DNA of 64,000 bases from Pseudopedobacter sp037968815 (GTDB lineage: Bacteria > Bacteroidota > Bacteroidia > Sphingobacteriales > Sphingobacteriaceae): positions 62,001 to 126,000 of the forward strand of contig JBBKWF010000019.1 of the NCBI GenBank assembly GCA_037968815.1, read 5' to 3'. A program made the translations under genes and the position numbers. Every line of letters starts with the position of its first letter. Position 1 is the stretch's first letter. Shown here piece by piece: positions 17,131 to 24,665 of the stretch. Under the pieces are notes generated by a model. That model saw only the letters and a program-made list of their open reading frames with translations, was not told the DNA's origin and did no database searches.

Positions 17131-17571
17131 ATGAAAACATTAAAAATTACAGCTCTTATGGCTTTGGTAAGTTTTGGAGTTAATGCACAAGATTTAACCA
17201 CTACACAAGTACCTGCTAAGATAAATACAGAGTTTCAAAAAGATTACTCGCAAGCTAAAGACGTGGAGTGGGAAATGAAGGGAAGTTATTACAAGGTTGA
17301 ATTTGACTTAGGGAAATACGATCATGAAATTACTTACGATGCTAATGGCGAAACTATTAAGGTAGAAAAAGAAGTTAACCCACAAGATTTGCCAAATAAT
17401 ATAGCTCAATTAGTAAAAGGCAAATACCCTAATTACAAAATAGATAAAGTTGAGGTAACCAAATGGAATAACAAGACCAGTTACGAGGTTGAAATAGCAC
17501 AAGGCTGGTTTAAAGAACGGAAATTGGTCTTTGATAATAACAGTCAATTAATTAGTGATTTAGAAGACTAA
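17131..17571 (+). CDS. periplasmic PepSY-like (DUF2874) protein
   Basis: The 146-residue protein has a signal peptide ending VNAQ. Two PepSY-like modules follow, about 30-77 (KINTEFQKDYSQAKDVEWE..) and 85-145 (NNIAQLVKGKYPNYKIDKVE..), each an alpha-beta unit with the W and the Y-V-E strands. The family resembles the beta-lactamase-inhibitor fold and is abundant in Bacteroidota, where it may inhibit or chaperone envelope enzymes. This one is likely paired with the DUF2490 gene 55 nt downstream. Confidence 0.85.
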   Translation: MKTLKITALMALVSFGVNAQDLTTTQVPAKINTEFQKDYSQAKDVEWEMKGSYYKVEFDLGKYDHEITYDANGETIKVEKEVNPQDLPNNIAQLVKGKYPNYKIDKVEVTKWNNKTSYEVEIAQGWFKERKLVFDNNSQLISDLED

Positions 17572-17626
17572 TCTTTATTTTTCGGTTTGATAGACCTGTA
17601 ACATCAGTTTTTTTTATAATTTTTAA

Positions 17627-18286
17627 ATGAAATACACTCGTTTTTCTTTCCTTGTTTTTATGTTGCTTTTTGGTAAAATGACTTTTGCACAAAGTAACTT
17701 TGCAGGATATTTTATGCCCCTTGCATCAGTTAACTATAATCTTAACGAGAAGTTTAGTCAGCACTTTGAATTTGAGAATAGGAATTTCACCTATTTAAAT
17801 AATGATTTTGAATTTAAAGCTATACATGTAGAGTTTACTCACTTAACTAAATATCAATACCGCCCAAATCATCGGTTGGGTTTGGGTGTTAAGTATAGGT
17901 TTCAGTCTATAGAGGGCAAAGAGAATGAGTTTCGTTTAACTCAACAATATGAATGGGATAACGGTAAAGAAGCGTTACTTAAACATAGAGTAAGAGTTGA
18001 GGAAAGGATTTATACATCAATCACCAAATTTAGATTAAGGTATAGAACGGCTATGAGTTTTAAAACTAAAGCATTTTGTGATGAAGTTTCTATTTCTAAC
18101 GAACTTGGTTTAGAGGTCAATAAAGAAACTAACCCAGAGTATGAAGAGCGTGTGGTTGTTGAAGCAGGATGGCAACTCACCAAAAAATCGAAGTTTGTAC
18201 TTGGTACACAATATCGACTTACCGATTTTACTGCTACACCAAAACATAACGTTTTTTTAACAGCTGGATTAAACTTTAATCTTTAG
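17627..18286 (+). CDS. DUF2490 outer-membrane barrel-like protein
   Basis: The 219-residue protein has a signal peptide (..KMTFAQ). The body is amphipathic beta strands with many Tyr/Arg/Glu residues, including FSQHFEFENRNF, KHRVRVEERIY and WQLTKKSKFVLGTQYRL, typical of DUF2490. It ends AGLNFNL, an outer-membrane-like terminus. DUF2490 proteins are predicted 10-12-strand barrels of unknown function. Confidence 0.8.
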   Translation: MKYTRFSFLVFMLLFGKMTFAQSNFAGYFMPLASVNYNLNEKFSQHFEFENRNFTYLNNDFEFKAIHVEFTHLTKYQYRPNHRLGLGVKYRFQSIEGKENEFRLTQQYEWDNGKEALLKHRVRVEERIYTSITKFRLRYRTAMSFKTKAFCDEVSISNELGLEVNKETNPEYEERVVVEAGWQLTKKSKFVLGTQYRLTDFTATPKHNVFLTAGLNFNL

Positions 18287-18308
18287 TCTAGCTACAAGAT
18301 AATTGATC

Positions 18309-18338
18309 AAGATAAAAGGATTAAACTCCTTTTATCTT
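18309..18338. terminator. hairpin overlapping the trpA stop codon
   Basis: A perfect 12-bp stem (AAGATAAAAGGA / TCCTTTTATCTT) with a 6-nt loop holds the trpA stop in its loop; one arm encodes the last six trpA residues. It lies between convergent genes and could end both transcripts. There is no long T-run. Confidence 0.62.
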
Positions 18339-19100
18339 GCCAATAAATTCTGGAATATGCGAAAGGTAATCTTCTTTATTACCAATAGTTTTTACAAACG
18401 CAGAACCAATAATTGCACCATCAACATATTTGTTGGCTCTATCAAAAGTCATTTTATCAGAGATACCAAAACCAATAATTAAAGGGTTTTTAAGGTTCAT
18501 AGCTTTTACTCTTTCGTAGTATTTAGTAATCTCGTCTGATTGGTCTAAATCTTTTCCAGTGGTTGAAGCCGAGGATAAAAGATAGATAAACCCGGTTGAT
18601 AGCTCATCAATTTTACGAATACGTTCTTCGGAAGTATGTGGTGTTACCAAAAAGATATTACTTAATCCGTTTTTGATAAATTCATTCTTATAAAGTTCTT
18701 CATACTCGTACAAAGGTAAATCTGGAACTATAACTCCATCAACACCAGCTTCCTTTGCATCTCTACAAAAATTAGCAACCCCATATTGCAACATTGGGTT
18801 TACATAGCCCATTAATAAAACAGGGATACTCACTTGTGGGCGTAAATCTTTCAATTGCTGAAAAAGCACTTGCAAAGTCATTCCATTTTCAAGAGAAACC
18901 TGCGAGCTATGCTGAATTGCTTCTCCATCAGCCACAGGATCCGAATAAGGGAAACCTATTTCTAAAAAATCGGCACCAGCCTTTTCTAAAGCACTCGCGA
19001 TTTTAACAGTCGCCCCAATTTCTGGGTAACCTGCTGTATAGTAAATGGATAATATATTTTTATTCTTCTTTTCTTCGAAGGTTTTTTTTAGTCTGTTCAT
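18321..19100 (-). CDS. trpA: tryptophan synthase alpha subunit
   Basis: This subunit cleaves indole-3-glycerol phosphate to indole and glyceraldehyde 3-phosphate in the TrpA2B2 complex. Catalytic Glu47 (DFLEIGFPYSDP) and Asp58 (PVADGE) are present, as are the phosphate-binding IGFGISD and GAIIGSAFVK blocks. The length (259 aa) is slightly shorter than E. coli (268). It is the last gene of the trpDFBA unit. It is separated from trpB by 100 nt of GTCGG-word repeat DNA, whereas trpD-F-B are tightly packed. A hairpin overlaps its stop codon. Confidence 0.97.
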   Translation of the reverse strand: MNRLKKTFEEKKNKNILSIYYTAGYPEIGATVKIASALEKAGADFLEIGFPYSDPVADGEAIQHSSQVSLENGMTLQVLFQQLKDLRPQVSIPVLLMGYVNPMLQYGVANFCRDAKEAGVDGVIVPDLPLYEYEELYKNEFIKNGLSNIFLVTPHTSEERIRKIDELSTGFIYLLSSASTTGKDLDQSDEITKYYERVKAMNLKNPLIIGFGISDKMTFDRANKYVDGAIIGSAFVKTIGNKEDYLSHIPEFIGKIKGV

Positions 19101-19200
19101 TGTTTTTATTTTAAGAGAGTCGGCGGTCAGTTGTCGGAAGTCGGTTGTCTGTTTGCATATCTAACCTGCGGACAGCGGACTAAAAACTTCGGGCATCCTC
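19101..19200. repeat. GTCGG-word low-complexity spacer between trpB and trpA
   Basis: The spacer contains GTCGGCGGTCAGTTGTCGG, then AAGTCGGTTGTCTG, and later TGCGGACAGCGGACT: imperfect direct repeats of a GTCGG/GCGGAC word. It is much richer in G and C than its surroundings. Similar short-word spacers are familiar from Sphingobacteriaceae intergenic DNA. It interrupts an otherwise tightly packed operon. Confidence 0.55.
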
Positions 19201-20382
19201 TTACAAATTAAAATATTTCATAAAAGTGTTTAAGTCTTTATCACCTCTACCGGATAGGCAAACCACTACTACATCATCCTTTTTGAAAGTCATTTTCTCT
19301 AGTTGAGCTAATGCGTGTGCAGATTCAATTGCAGGAATAATACCTTCTGTTTTAGCGAGTAATAAACTAGCTTGCATAGCTTCATCATCAGTAATGCTTA
19401 CGTATTCAACTCGTTTTACTTTGTTTAAATGAGCGTGTTGAGGGCCAATTCCAGGGTAATCTAATCCGGCAGAAATTGAATAAGGCTCAACCACTTGACC
19501 ATCATTAGTTTGCATTAAAATAGTGCGAGAGCCATGTAAAACACCTTCTTTACCCAATGCAGAAGTTGCTGCAGAGTGACCTGAGTTTACACCTAAACCT
19601 GCTGCTTCAGCTGCAATTAGCTTTACATTTTCATCATCTAAGAAGTGATAAAACATTCCCATTGCATTGCTTCCGCCACCTACACAAGCCAATACATAAT
19701 CAGGCTGGTCATTTCCAGTGTGCTCAATCAATTGTTTTTTGGTTTCTTCTGAAATAATGGACTGGAAAAGCGAAACCATTTCTGGATAAGGATGTGGCCC
19801 AACTACTGAACCAATAATGTAATGGGTATCTTCTGGGTTGTTAATCCAGTCACGCATAGCTTCATTGGTAGCATCTTTTAAAGTTTTACTGCCCGAAGTT
19901 GCAGGGATAACCTTGGCTCCCATCATTTTCATACGGGCAACGTTTGGTGCTTGGCGTTCAATATCAATCTCGCCCATGTAAATCACACACTCTAAGCCTT
20001 TTAGTGCACACACGGTTGCAGTTGCTACTCCATGCTGACCAGCACCAGTTTCGGCGATGATTCGTGTTTTACCTAGCTTTTCTGCAAGTATAATTTGCCC
20101 AACGGTATTATTGATTTTATGTGCTCCGGTATGGTTTAAGTCTTCTCTTTTTAGATAGATTTTTGCTCCATACTTATCAGATAAACGTTGAGCCAAAAAC
20201 AACGGAGAAGGGCGACCAACGTAATCTTTCAACAAAGATTCAAACTCTGCTTTAAACTCAGGAAGGGCAATTATATCCAAGTATTTGGTTCTTAACTCTT
20301 CCACATTTGGGTACAACATTTCTGGAATATATGCACCTCCAAAATCGCCGTAATAACCCCTATCGTCAATTCTATAATTCAT
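19201..20382 (-). CDS. trpB: tryptophan synthase beta subunit
   Basis: This PLP enzyme joins indole and serine into tryptophan. PLP-binding Lys89 lies in LNHTGAHKINN, the phosphate loop is GGGSNAMGMFY, and the HALAQLEKM/CLSGRGDKD C-terminal blocks are complete. The length is 393 aa (E. coli 397). The gene starts 3 nt after trpF. Confidence 0.98.
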   Translation of the reverse strand: MNYRIDDRGYYGDFGGAYIPEMLYPNVEELRTKYLDIIALPEFKAEFESLLKDYVGRPSPLFLAQRLSDKYGAKIYLKREDLNHTGAHKINNTVGQIILAEKLGKTRIIAETGAGQHGVATATVCALKGLECVIYMGEIDIERQAPNVARMKMMGAKVIPATSGSKTLKDATNEAMRDWINNPEDTHYIIGSVVGPHPYPEMVSLFQSIISEETKKQLIEHTGNDQPDYVLACVGGGSNAMGMFYHFLDDENVKLIAAEAAGLGVNSGHSAATSALGKEGVLHGSRTILMQTNDGQVVEPYSISAGLDYPGIGPQHAHLNKVKRVEYVSITDDEAMQASLLLAKTEGIIPAIESAHALAQLEKMTFKKDDVVVVCLSGRGDKDLNTFMKYFNL

Positions 20383-20385
20383 TTT

Positions 20386-21018
20386 CTATCTTTTTAATTT
20401 TTTAAATGCTGTTTCCAGCTTCTCCATATCTTTTAACCCTGGCTCAACTTCAAACTTCGAATTTATATCAATTCCATAGAATTGCGGATGCTTTAACGTT
20501 AAGACATCATCTAAGTTACCTAAACTAATTCCTCCGCTTAGCATAAAAGGTTTTTCTAATTTATAGTTGTCTAAAACCTGCCAGTTGAAAGCTTTTCCGC
20601 TTCCGCCGTGTTGCTCCGTTTTGGTATCAAATAAAAATAAGTCAATATGATTTTGGTATGGATTTAGGGTCGAAAAATCAAATTCATCATCAACTCCAAA
20701 TGCTTTTACTGTAAAAAAACCTGCGTCTTTTACTTGTTGACAAAATTCAGGACTTTCACTTCCGTGAAGTTGAACGGCCTGCATATCGTAAACTTTAGCA
20801 AACTCTAACACCTCATCAATTGTAGCATTTACAAAAACAGCTGTTTTTAAAATACTTTTTTCAATAGACTTTAAATGACTGCTTTCAAAATCTAGTCCAA
20901 TAAATCTTTTAGAAGGTGGGTAAAATATAAAACCCATTAAATCTGGCTTTAAACCTGATACCGCTTCAATATTTTCGGGAATTTTCATCCCACAGACTTT
21001 AATTTTTAAATCACTCAT
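20386..21018 (-). CDS. trpF: phosphoribosylanthranilate isomerase
   Basis: It catalyses the Amadori rearrangement of N-phosphoribosylanthranilate to CdRP. Catalytic Cys9 lies in KVCGMK. LMGFIFYPPSKRFIG, VQLHGSESPEFC, the LFDTKTEQHGGSGKAFNW active-site strand and MLSGGISLGN are all present. It is a stand-alone 210-residue protein, not fused to TrpC. Its start codon shares one base with the trpD stop, so translation is probably coupled. It directly follows trpD, where trpC would normally lie. Confidence 0.95.
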   Translation of the reverse strand: MSDLKIKVCGMKIPENIEAVSGLKPDLMGFIFYPPSKRFIGLDFESSHLKSIEKSILKTAVFVNATIDEVLEFAKVYDMQAVQLHGSESPEFCQQVKDAGFFTVKAFGVDDEFDFSTLNPYQNHIDLFLFDTKTEQHGGSGKAFNWQVLDNYKLEKPFMLSGGISLGNLDDVLTLKHPQFYGIDINSKFEVEPGLKDMEKLETAFKKLKR

Positions 21019-22013
21019 TACTTTACTGCTAATAAAGAGGTGAAAGCTGTTTTAGCAGCACCAGATAATAGTGCCTGTTCTGCTTCATAAAAACAGTCGG
21101 CAAATGATTTTTCTGGGTTAATAGTTTGTATGGCAAGTGCTGCGTTGCAAAGCACCACGTTGTTTTGGTTGGCTGTTGCTTTATTATCCAAAACGCTTGT
21201 AAATATTTTAGCCGATTCTTCAACAGTTGCCCCACCTTTTATGGTGTTGGCGTCAATTTTATCGAAGCCTAAACTGCTTAACTGGTTCATTTTTTCGCCC
21301 TTATTTGAAAAAGACTTGAAATCGCAGGTTAATGAAACTTCATCATAACCTTCTAAAGAGTGAAGAATGGTGTAGTTGCTATCAGAATTTTGATATAAAT
21401 ATGCGTAAAGACGAGCAAGCTCCAAACTAAAAACACCTACCAATTGGTTTTGTGGTTTTGCTGGATTAGACATTGGACCTAGCATATTAAAAAACGTTTT
21501 AACTCCTAACTCTCTACGAATTGGTGCTACGTTTTTCATAGCTGGGTGAAAAAGAGGTGCATGTAAAAAGCAAATTCCGGCTTTGTCTAATGATTGTTTC
21601 AACAAGTCCTCGCTATTGGTGAAAGAGTAACCTAAAAACTCCATCACATTTGAAGAACCACAGCCCGAAGAAACTCCATAATTACCATGTTTTGCAACAT
21701 GATAACCCGCTCCTGCCACTACAAAAGATGCCAAGGTAGAAATATTGAAAGTGTCTTTACCATCTCCACCGGTACCACATAAATCAATAAGATTGAAATC
21801 AGTTTTTAAGTTGATTGGCAAACAAAGCTCTAACATTGCCTCTCTAAACCCCTGAAGTTCACTTACAGTGATGTTACGCATACAATAGGCCGTCATAAAG
21901 GCCGCCATTTGAGATGCGTTGTATTTTCCGGAAGATATACTTGTTAATATTTCTTTTGATTCTTCTCTACTGAATGTTTTGTGTTCAAATAAGTGATTTA
22001 AAATCGCTTTCAT
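21018..22013 (-). CDS. trpD: anthranilate phosphoribosyltransferase
   Basis: It transfers phosphoribose from PRPP to anthranilate. The signature DLCGTGGDGKDTFNIST is present, followed by KHGNYGVSSGCGSSNVMEFLGY (anthranilate and PRPP sites) and FFNMLGPMSNPAKPQNQLVGVF. The length (331 aa) is normal. It is the first structural gene of the unit, and its ATG stands 18 nt after the attenuator hairpin. No trpE, trpG or trpC is present in the window. Confidence 0.96.
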   Translation of the reverse strand: MKAILNHLFEHKTFSREESKEILTSISSGKYNASQMAAFMTAYCMRNITVSELQGFREAMLELCLPINLKTDFNLIDLCGTGGDGKDTFNISTLASFVVAGAGYHVAKHGNYGVSSGCGSSNVMEFLGYSFTNSEDLLKQSLDKAGICFLHAPLFHPAMKNVAPIRRELGVKTFFNMLGPMSNPAKPQNQLVGVFSLELARLYAYLYQNSDSNYTILHSLEGYDEVSLTCDFKSFSNKGEKMNQLSSLGFDKIDANTIKGGATVEESAKIFTSVLDNKATANQNNVVLCNAALAIQTINPEKSFADCFYEAEQALLSGAAKTAFTSLLAVK

Positions 22014-22031
22014 TTTTCTAATTTATTTCAT

Positions 22032-22061
22032 AAAAAAAGGGCTACCATTGGCAACCCTTTT
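22032..22061 (-). terminator. trp attenuator (leader terminator hairpin)
   Basis: On the minus strand the stem AAAAGGGTTGCC / GGTAGCCCTTTT closes a 3-nt loop and is followed by seven T. Two pairs are wobbles. It lies between the leader ORF stop (22097) and the trpD ATG (22013), the place of an attenuator. The bases at 22050-22056 (GGTTGCC on this strand) can pair instead with GGCAAACC at 22089-22096, just after the leader stop codon. That pairing (one bulged A) would form an antiterminator. Confidence 0.85.
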
Positions 22062-22096
22062 ATGTATCTGTTTCAAAATATAAAATATGGTTTGCC

Positions 22097-22150
22097 TTAC
22101 GAATTTTCGTAATGCCACCACCAAATTGTATTTATATTTACGTTTCTCAT
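22097..22150 (-). CDS. trpL: trp operon leader peptide (17 aa, three consecutive Trp)
   Basis: On the minus strand ATG at 22150 opens an 18-codon ORF, MRNVNINTIWWWHYENS-stop. Three TGG codons in a row lie at 22115-22123. A hairpin (TTACGAA-AA-TTCGTAA, 22097-22112) overlaps its last codons and stop, as a ribosome-pausing hairpin does. The antiterminator strand and the terminator follow, then trpD. This is the layout of classical ribosome-mediated attenuation: when charged tRNA-Trp is scarce the ribosome stalls on the Trp codons, the pause hairpin cannot form, and the antiterminator wins. The mechanism is inferred; the ORF, Trp codons and hairpins are seen directly. Confidence 0.88.
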   Translation of the reverse strand: MRNVNINTIWWWHYENS

Positions 22151-22160
22151 TTCTGTTTAG

Positions 22161-22168
22161 CAAATATG
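22161..22168 (-). promoter_or_regulatory. possible -7 box of the trp transcript
   Basis: CATATTTG on the minus strand matches the Bacteroidota -7 consensus TAnnTTTG at all but the first base. It would start transcription only a few bases before the leader ATG. No clear -33 TTTG was found, so this is tentative. Confidence 0.28.
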
Positions 22169-22256
22169 GCGATTTTTTAAATATCTTAAAAATTAAAAAT
22201 AATTTAAATACGCTTTTTGGGTATTTGTAATGAAAATATCATTTAAGACTTAAACG

Positions 22257-22922
22257 CTAATTCAAATTTATTTTTTTGTCGAATTTATTCATCAAGCTCG
22301 AGTTTACCACCATCCTTAAAATAATTATACCAATTAAAAAAGATAATAATATCTGAAAGGTATTTAAAAAACTGCTGTAATAGGTATCTTTTTTGTAATC
22401 AGATAATAACTGCTTACCTATTTTGCTTTGTAATTTATTTAAAGCTCCTAAATCATTATTTATTAATGTAATACTTGATTTAGCACTTTTTGTAACCTCT
22501 TTTTGACTTTCAGGATTATCAATTTCAGCAAAAGAGTTGTTAAAATTAGTAAGGTTATTATTTAGCTTTTTTAATAGATTTTGTTCTTCATCTACTAAAA
22601 AGGTTGCTTTGTACTTTATAAGTAGTTCATCAAATTTTTGATGAACAGCCAACATCTTATCTTTTAAACGCTTTTTGTCATTTAGGTTATCCGCATGAAG
22701 ATATTCTTCTAGAATAAACTGACGCTGTTCGTTAAGCGTTCGCATTTCATATAAATCAGTTGATGGTTGTAATCGGTCTTCAAATATGGAAGAAATGGTG
22801 TAATCATTACGACTTGTAATTCTTTCTTCTATTAGGTTACTTACAATAATAGCTAGCATTAATACAACCAAAACTATGGCTGCTTTCATTTTTTCTTTGA
22901 ATAGTAAAGACCATTTTATCAT
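22257..22922 (-). CDS. membrane protein with MCP-type four-helix-bundle sensor domain
   Basis: The 221-residue protein has an N-terminal membrane helix (AAIVLVVLMLAIIVSNLI, about 13-30). A long helical periplasmic region of the 4HB_MCP type follows (TDLYEMRTLNEQRQFILEEYL.. through ..NNDLGALNKLQSKIGKQLL). A second helix at about 188-205 (ILLSFLIGIIILRMVV) leads to a very short cytoplasmic tail. There is no HAMP, kinase or methyl-accepting domain, so it looks like a sensor half without an output. The role is unknown. It ends 107 nt upstream of the trp leader on the same strand. Confidence 0.7.
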   Translation of the reverse strand: MIKWSLLFKEKMKAAIVLVVLMLAIIVSNLIEERITSRNDYTISSIFEDRLQPSTDLYEMRTLNEQRQFILEEYLHADNLNDKKRLKDKMLAVHQKFDELLIKYKATFLVDEEQNLLKKLNNNLTNFNNSFAEIDNPESQKEVTKSAKSSITLINNDLGALNKLQSKIGKQLLSDYKKDTYYSSFLNTFQILLSFLIGIIILRMVVNSSLMNKFDKKINLN

Positions 22923-22999
22923 ATAAATATAGCTTAACCCTAAAACTACAAAAATTATTAGAGCTGGAAAAGCGGAGGATAAATTGTTTCAGCAATTTG

Positions 23000-23836
23000 C
23001 TAATGACTATCTATAAAATCGATAATTTTATCATACAGTTGGTTACATCCAAATATCATTTGTGTAATCATTCCGATGTGTTTTTTACCTTTTATAACCT
23101 CTAAACTTGCATATTGTCCTTGTTTCAACATTTCATCTCTAAAAGCTGGAGTTTGCATTTTGATGGACTTATAAGTTTTTTCGCCCGTAAACATTAGGTA
23201 CGGATTGTTAATATTAGCAATCTTATTATACGGAGAAGCTTTAAGCCATTCTTGCGGATTATCTGTAAATACTTTTAAAAAACCTGGTACAAACTCATCG
23301 TCGGTATTGATTTGTAGTTTTAAATATTGGTGTATATCCAAACCAAATGGATCATTTAAAATCACTCCTTTTATAGGGTTTGGGTGGCCTAGTTTTCCGA
23401 AATAAGTTTTATCAGCATCAATTAAAGCTGCTAAATGACCGCCAGCAGAGTGTCCCATTACAAAAATACGGTCTGGATTACCACCATATTTTGCAATGTT
23501 TTGTTTCACCCATATCATAGCTTTGGCGCAATCAAGAGCCATTTCTTGATATTCAGCTTCCGGAGAAAGTGGGTAATTTATAACCACAGCTACTTTTCCT
23601 TTTCGGGCGAAAGCTCTAGCTAAAAACCAGTAGGTGTCTTTTTTACCGCTTCTCCAAGATCCCCCGTGAATAAATACAATAACATCTTGTGGTGATTTTA
23701 TGTTTTTTTGATGGTAAACATCTAGCAGATTTGCATTACCGTTATCAGCGTAAGCGATATCTTTTTCTTTTTTAACTTTCGAAAAACACAAGGTTGTTAT
23801 AAATAATAACGTGGAAAATATAAAGAGGAGTTTCAT
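23000..23836 (-). CDS. secreted alpha/beta-hydrolase (esterase, BD-FAE/carboxylesterase-like)
   Basis: The 278-residue protein has a signal peptide (LLFIFSTLLFITTLCFS). The oxyanion-hole motif is FIHGGSWRSGKK, the nucleophile elbow is GHSAGGHLAAL, and a late His (KGKKHIGMI) completes the probable triad. This hormone-sensitive-lipase/feruloyl-esterase-like fold would hydrolyse short ester bonds in the periplasm. The substrate is unknown. It is a single gene. Confidence 0.85.
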   Translation of the reverse strand: MKLLFIFSTLLFITTLCFSKVKKEKDIAYADNGNANLLDVYHQKNIKSPQDVIVFIHGGSWRSGKKDTYWFLARAFARKGKVAVVINYPLSPEAEYQEMALDCAKAMIWVKQNIAKYGGNPDRIFVMGHSAGGHLAALIDADKTYFGKLGHPNPIKGVILNDPFGLDIHQYLKLQINTDDEFVPGFLKVFTDNPQEWLKASPYNKIANINNPYLMFTGEKTYKSIKMQTPAFRDEMLKQGQYASLEVIKGKKHIGMITQMIFGCNQLYDKIIDFIDSH

Positions 23837-24037
23837 TCTTAATTAATGTAAGGGAGTTATTTAGCGCTTTTCAAATTACAGTATCGATTAAACTATAATT
23901 ATGCCATACATTGTTTACGTAATATGAGGGATGGTTGGTTTTTTACAAAGGATCTGGAGAGTCCAAATTATTCGATAATATTTGAGGACACTTAGTTTAG
24001 TTTTTAGGGATAAACACGATAAGATTTCAATAAAATA

Positions 24038-24409
24038 TTAAGCTTCATACAGTATAATCGACAACTCTTCAATAGCCACAAAATGTTTGTCGGCAGTTAA
24101 AAGTGGCAACTTGCTACAAAATGCCGTGGCTGCAATAATAGCATCTGGAAGTTTTAATTTCGATTTTTTTCTTAATTCAAGTGTTAAGTCTTTGATTTCT
24201 TGAGTAATATTAAATATAAAACAATTTGCTAACAAACCTTTAATAGCTTTATCGGATTCAATAGTTGAAGAAGGAAATGAAAGTAATTCAAGTTCTGTTA
24301 TAAAAGAAATCACTATATCTTTATCCGAAATCATGTTTACAACATCTTGATCTCCCCGTAAGAAATAAATCAGAATATTTGTATCAAGGAAAAGCTTAGC
24401 CCCACTCAT
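24038..24409 (-). CDS. PIN-domain ribonuclease toxin (VapC-like)
   Basis: The 123-residue protein has the PIN acidic set: Asp9 in LFLDTNILIYFL, Glu41 in ITELELLSF, Asp89 in LPDAIIAATA and Asp107 in LTADKHF. Such toxins cleave tRNA or rRNA when freed from their antitoxin. Its ATG lies inside the last codons of the upstream antitoxin ORF (14-nt overlap), so translation is probably coupled. Confidence 0.9.
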   Translation of the reverse strand: MSGAKLFLDTNILIYFLRGDQDVVNMISDKDIVISFITELELLSFPSSTIESDKAIKGLLANCFIFNITQEIKDLTLELRKKSKLKLPDAIIAATAFCSKLPLLTADKHFVAIEELSIILYEA

Positions 24410-24563
24410 CTCTTAACTTTCTTTGAAAAACGAGTGGGTCAATATCGGTTTTTAACTTTCCAGCATATTGTAAAATACTACTTTTTGTAGTTTTCTTAAT
24501 AACCTCCTCAACTTGTTTTCTCACATCCTCTTTAGGTGTTCCTTTTTTAATGACCGTTACCAT
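24396..24563 (-). CDS. antitoxin of the PIN toxin (55 aa)
   Basis: An ATG at 24563 opens a 55-residue ORF (MVTVIKKGTPKEDVRK..) ending QRKLRDEWG. The tail is Asp/Pro-rich, followed by QRKLRDEW, a pattern I associate with small Bacteroidota antitoxins of PIN toxins. It is highly charged (many Lys and Glu). The N-terminus probably folds as the DNA-binding or dimer part and the C-terminus wraps the toxin. It overlaps the toxin start by 14 nt. The gene is below the size limit of most callers. The assignment rests on size, position and charge. Confidence 0.75.
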   Translation of the reverse strand: MVTVIKKGTPKEDVRKQVEEVIKKTTKSSILQYAGKLKTDIDPLVFQRKLRDEWG

Positions 24564-24665
24564 TTTGAGCTTTTATTTTACAAGATAAGAAATGTATTTG
24601 AATTGATTCTCTTAGTTTATTAATAGAAATTACTTTATTAATTTAACGCTCAAACAAAATTAGTA

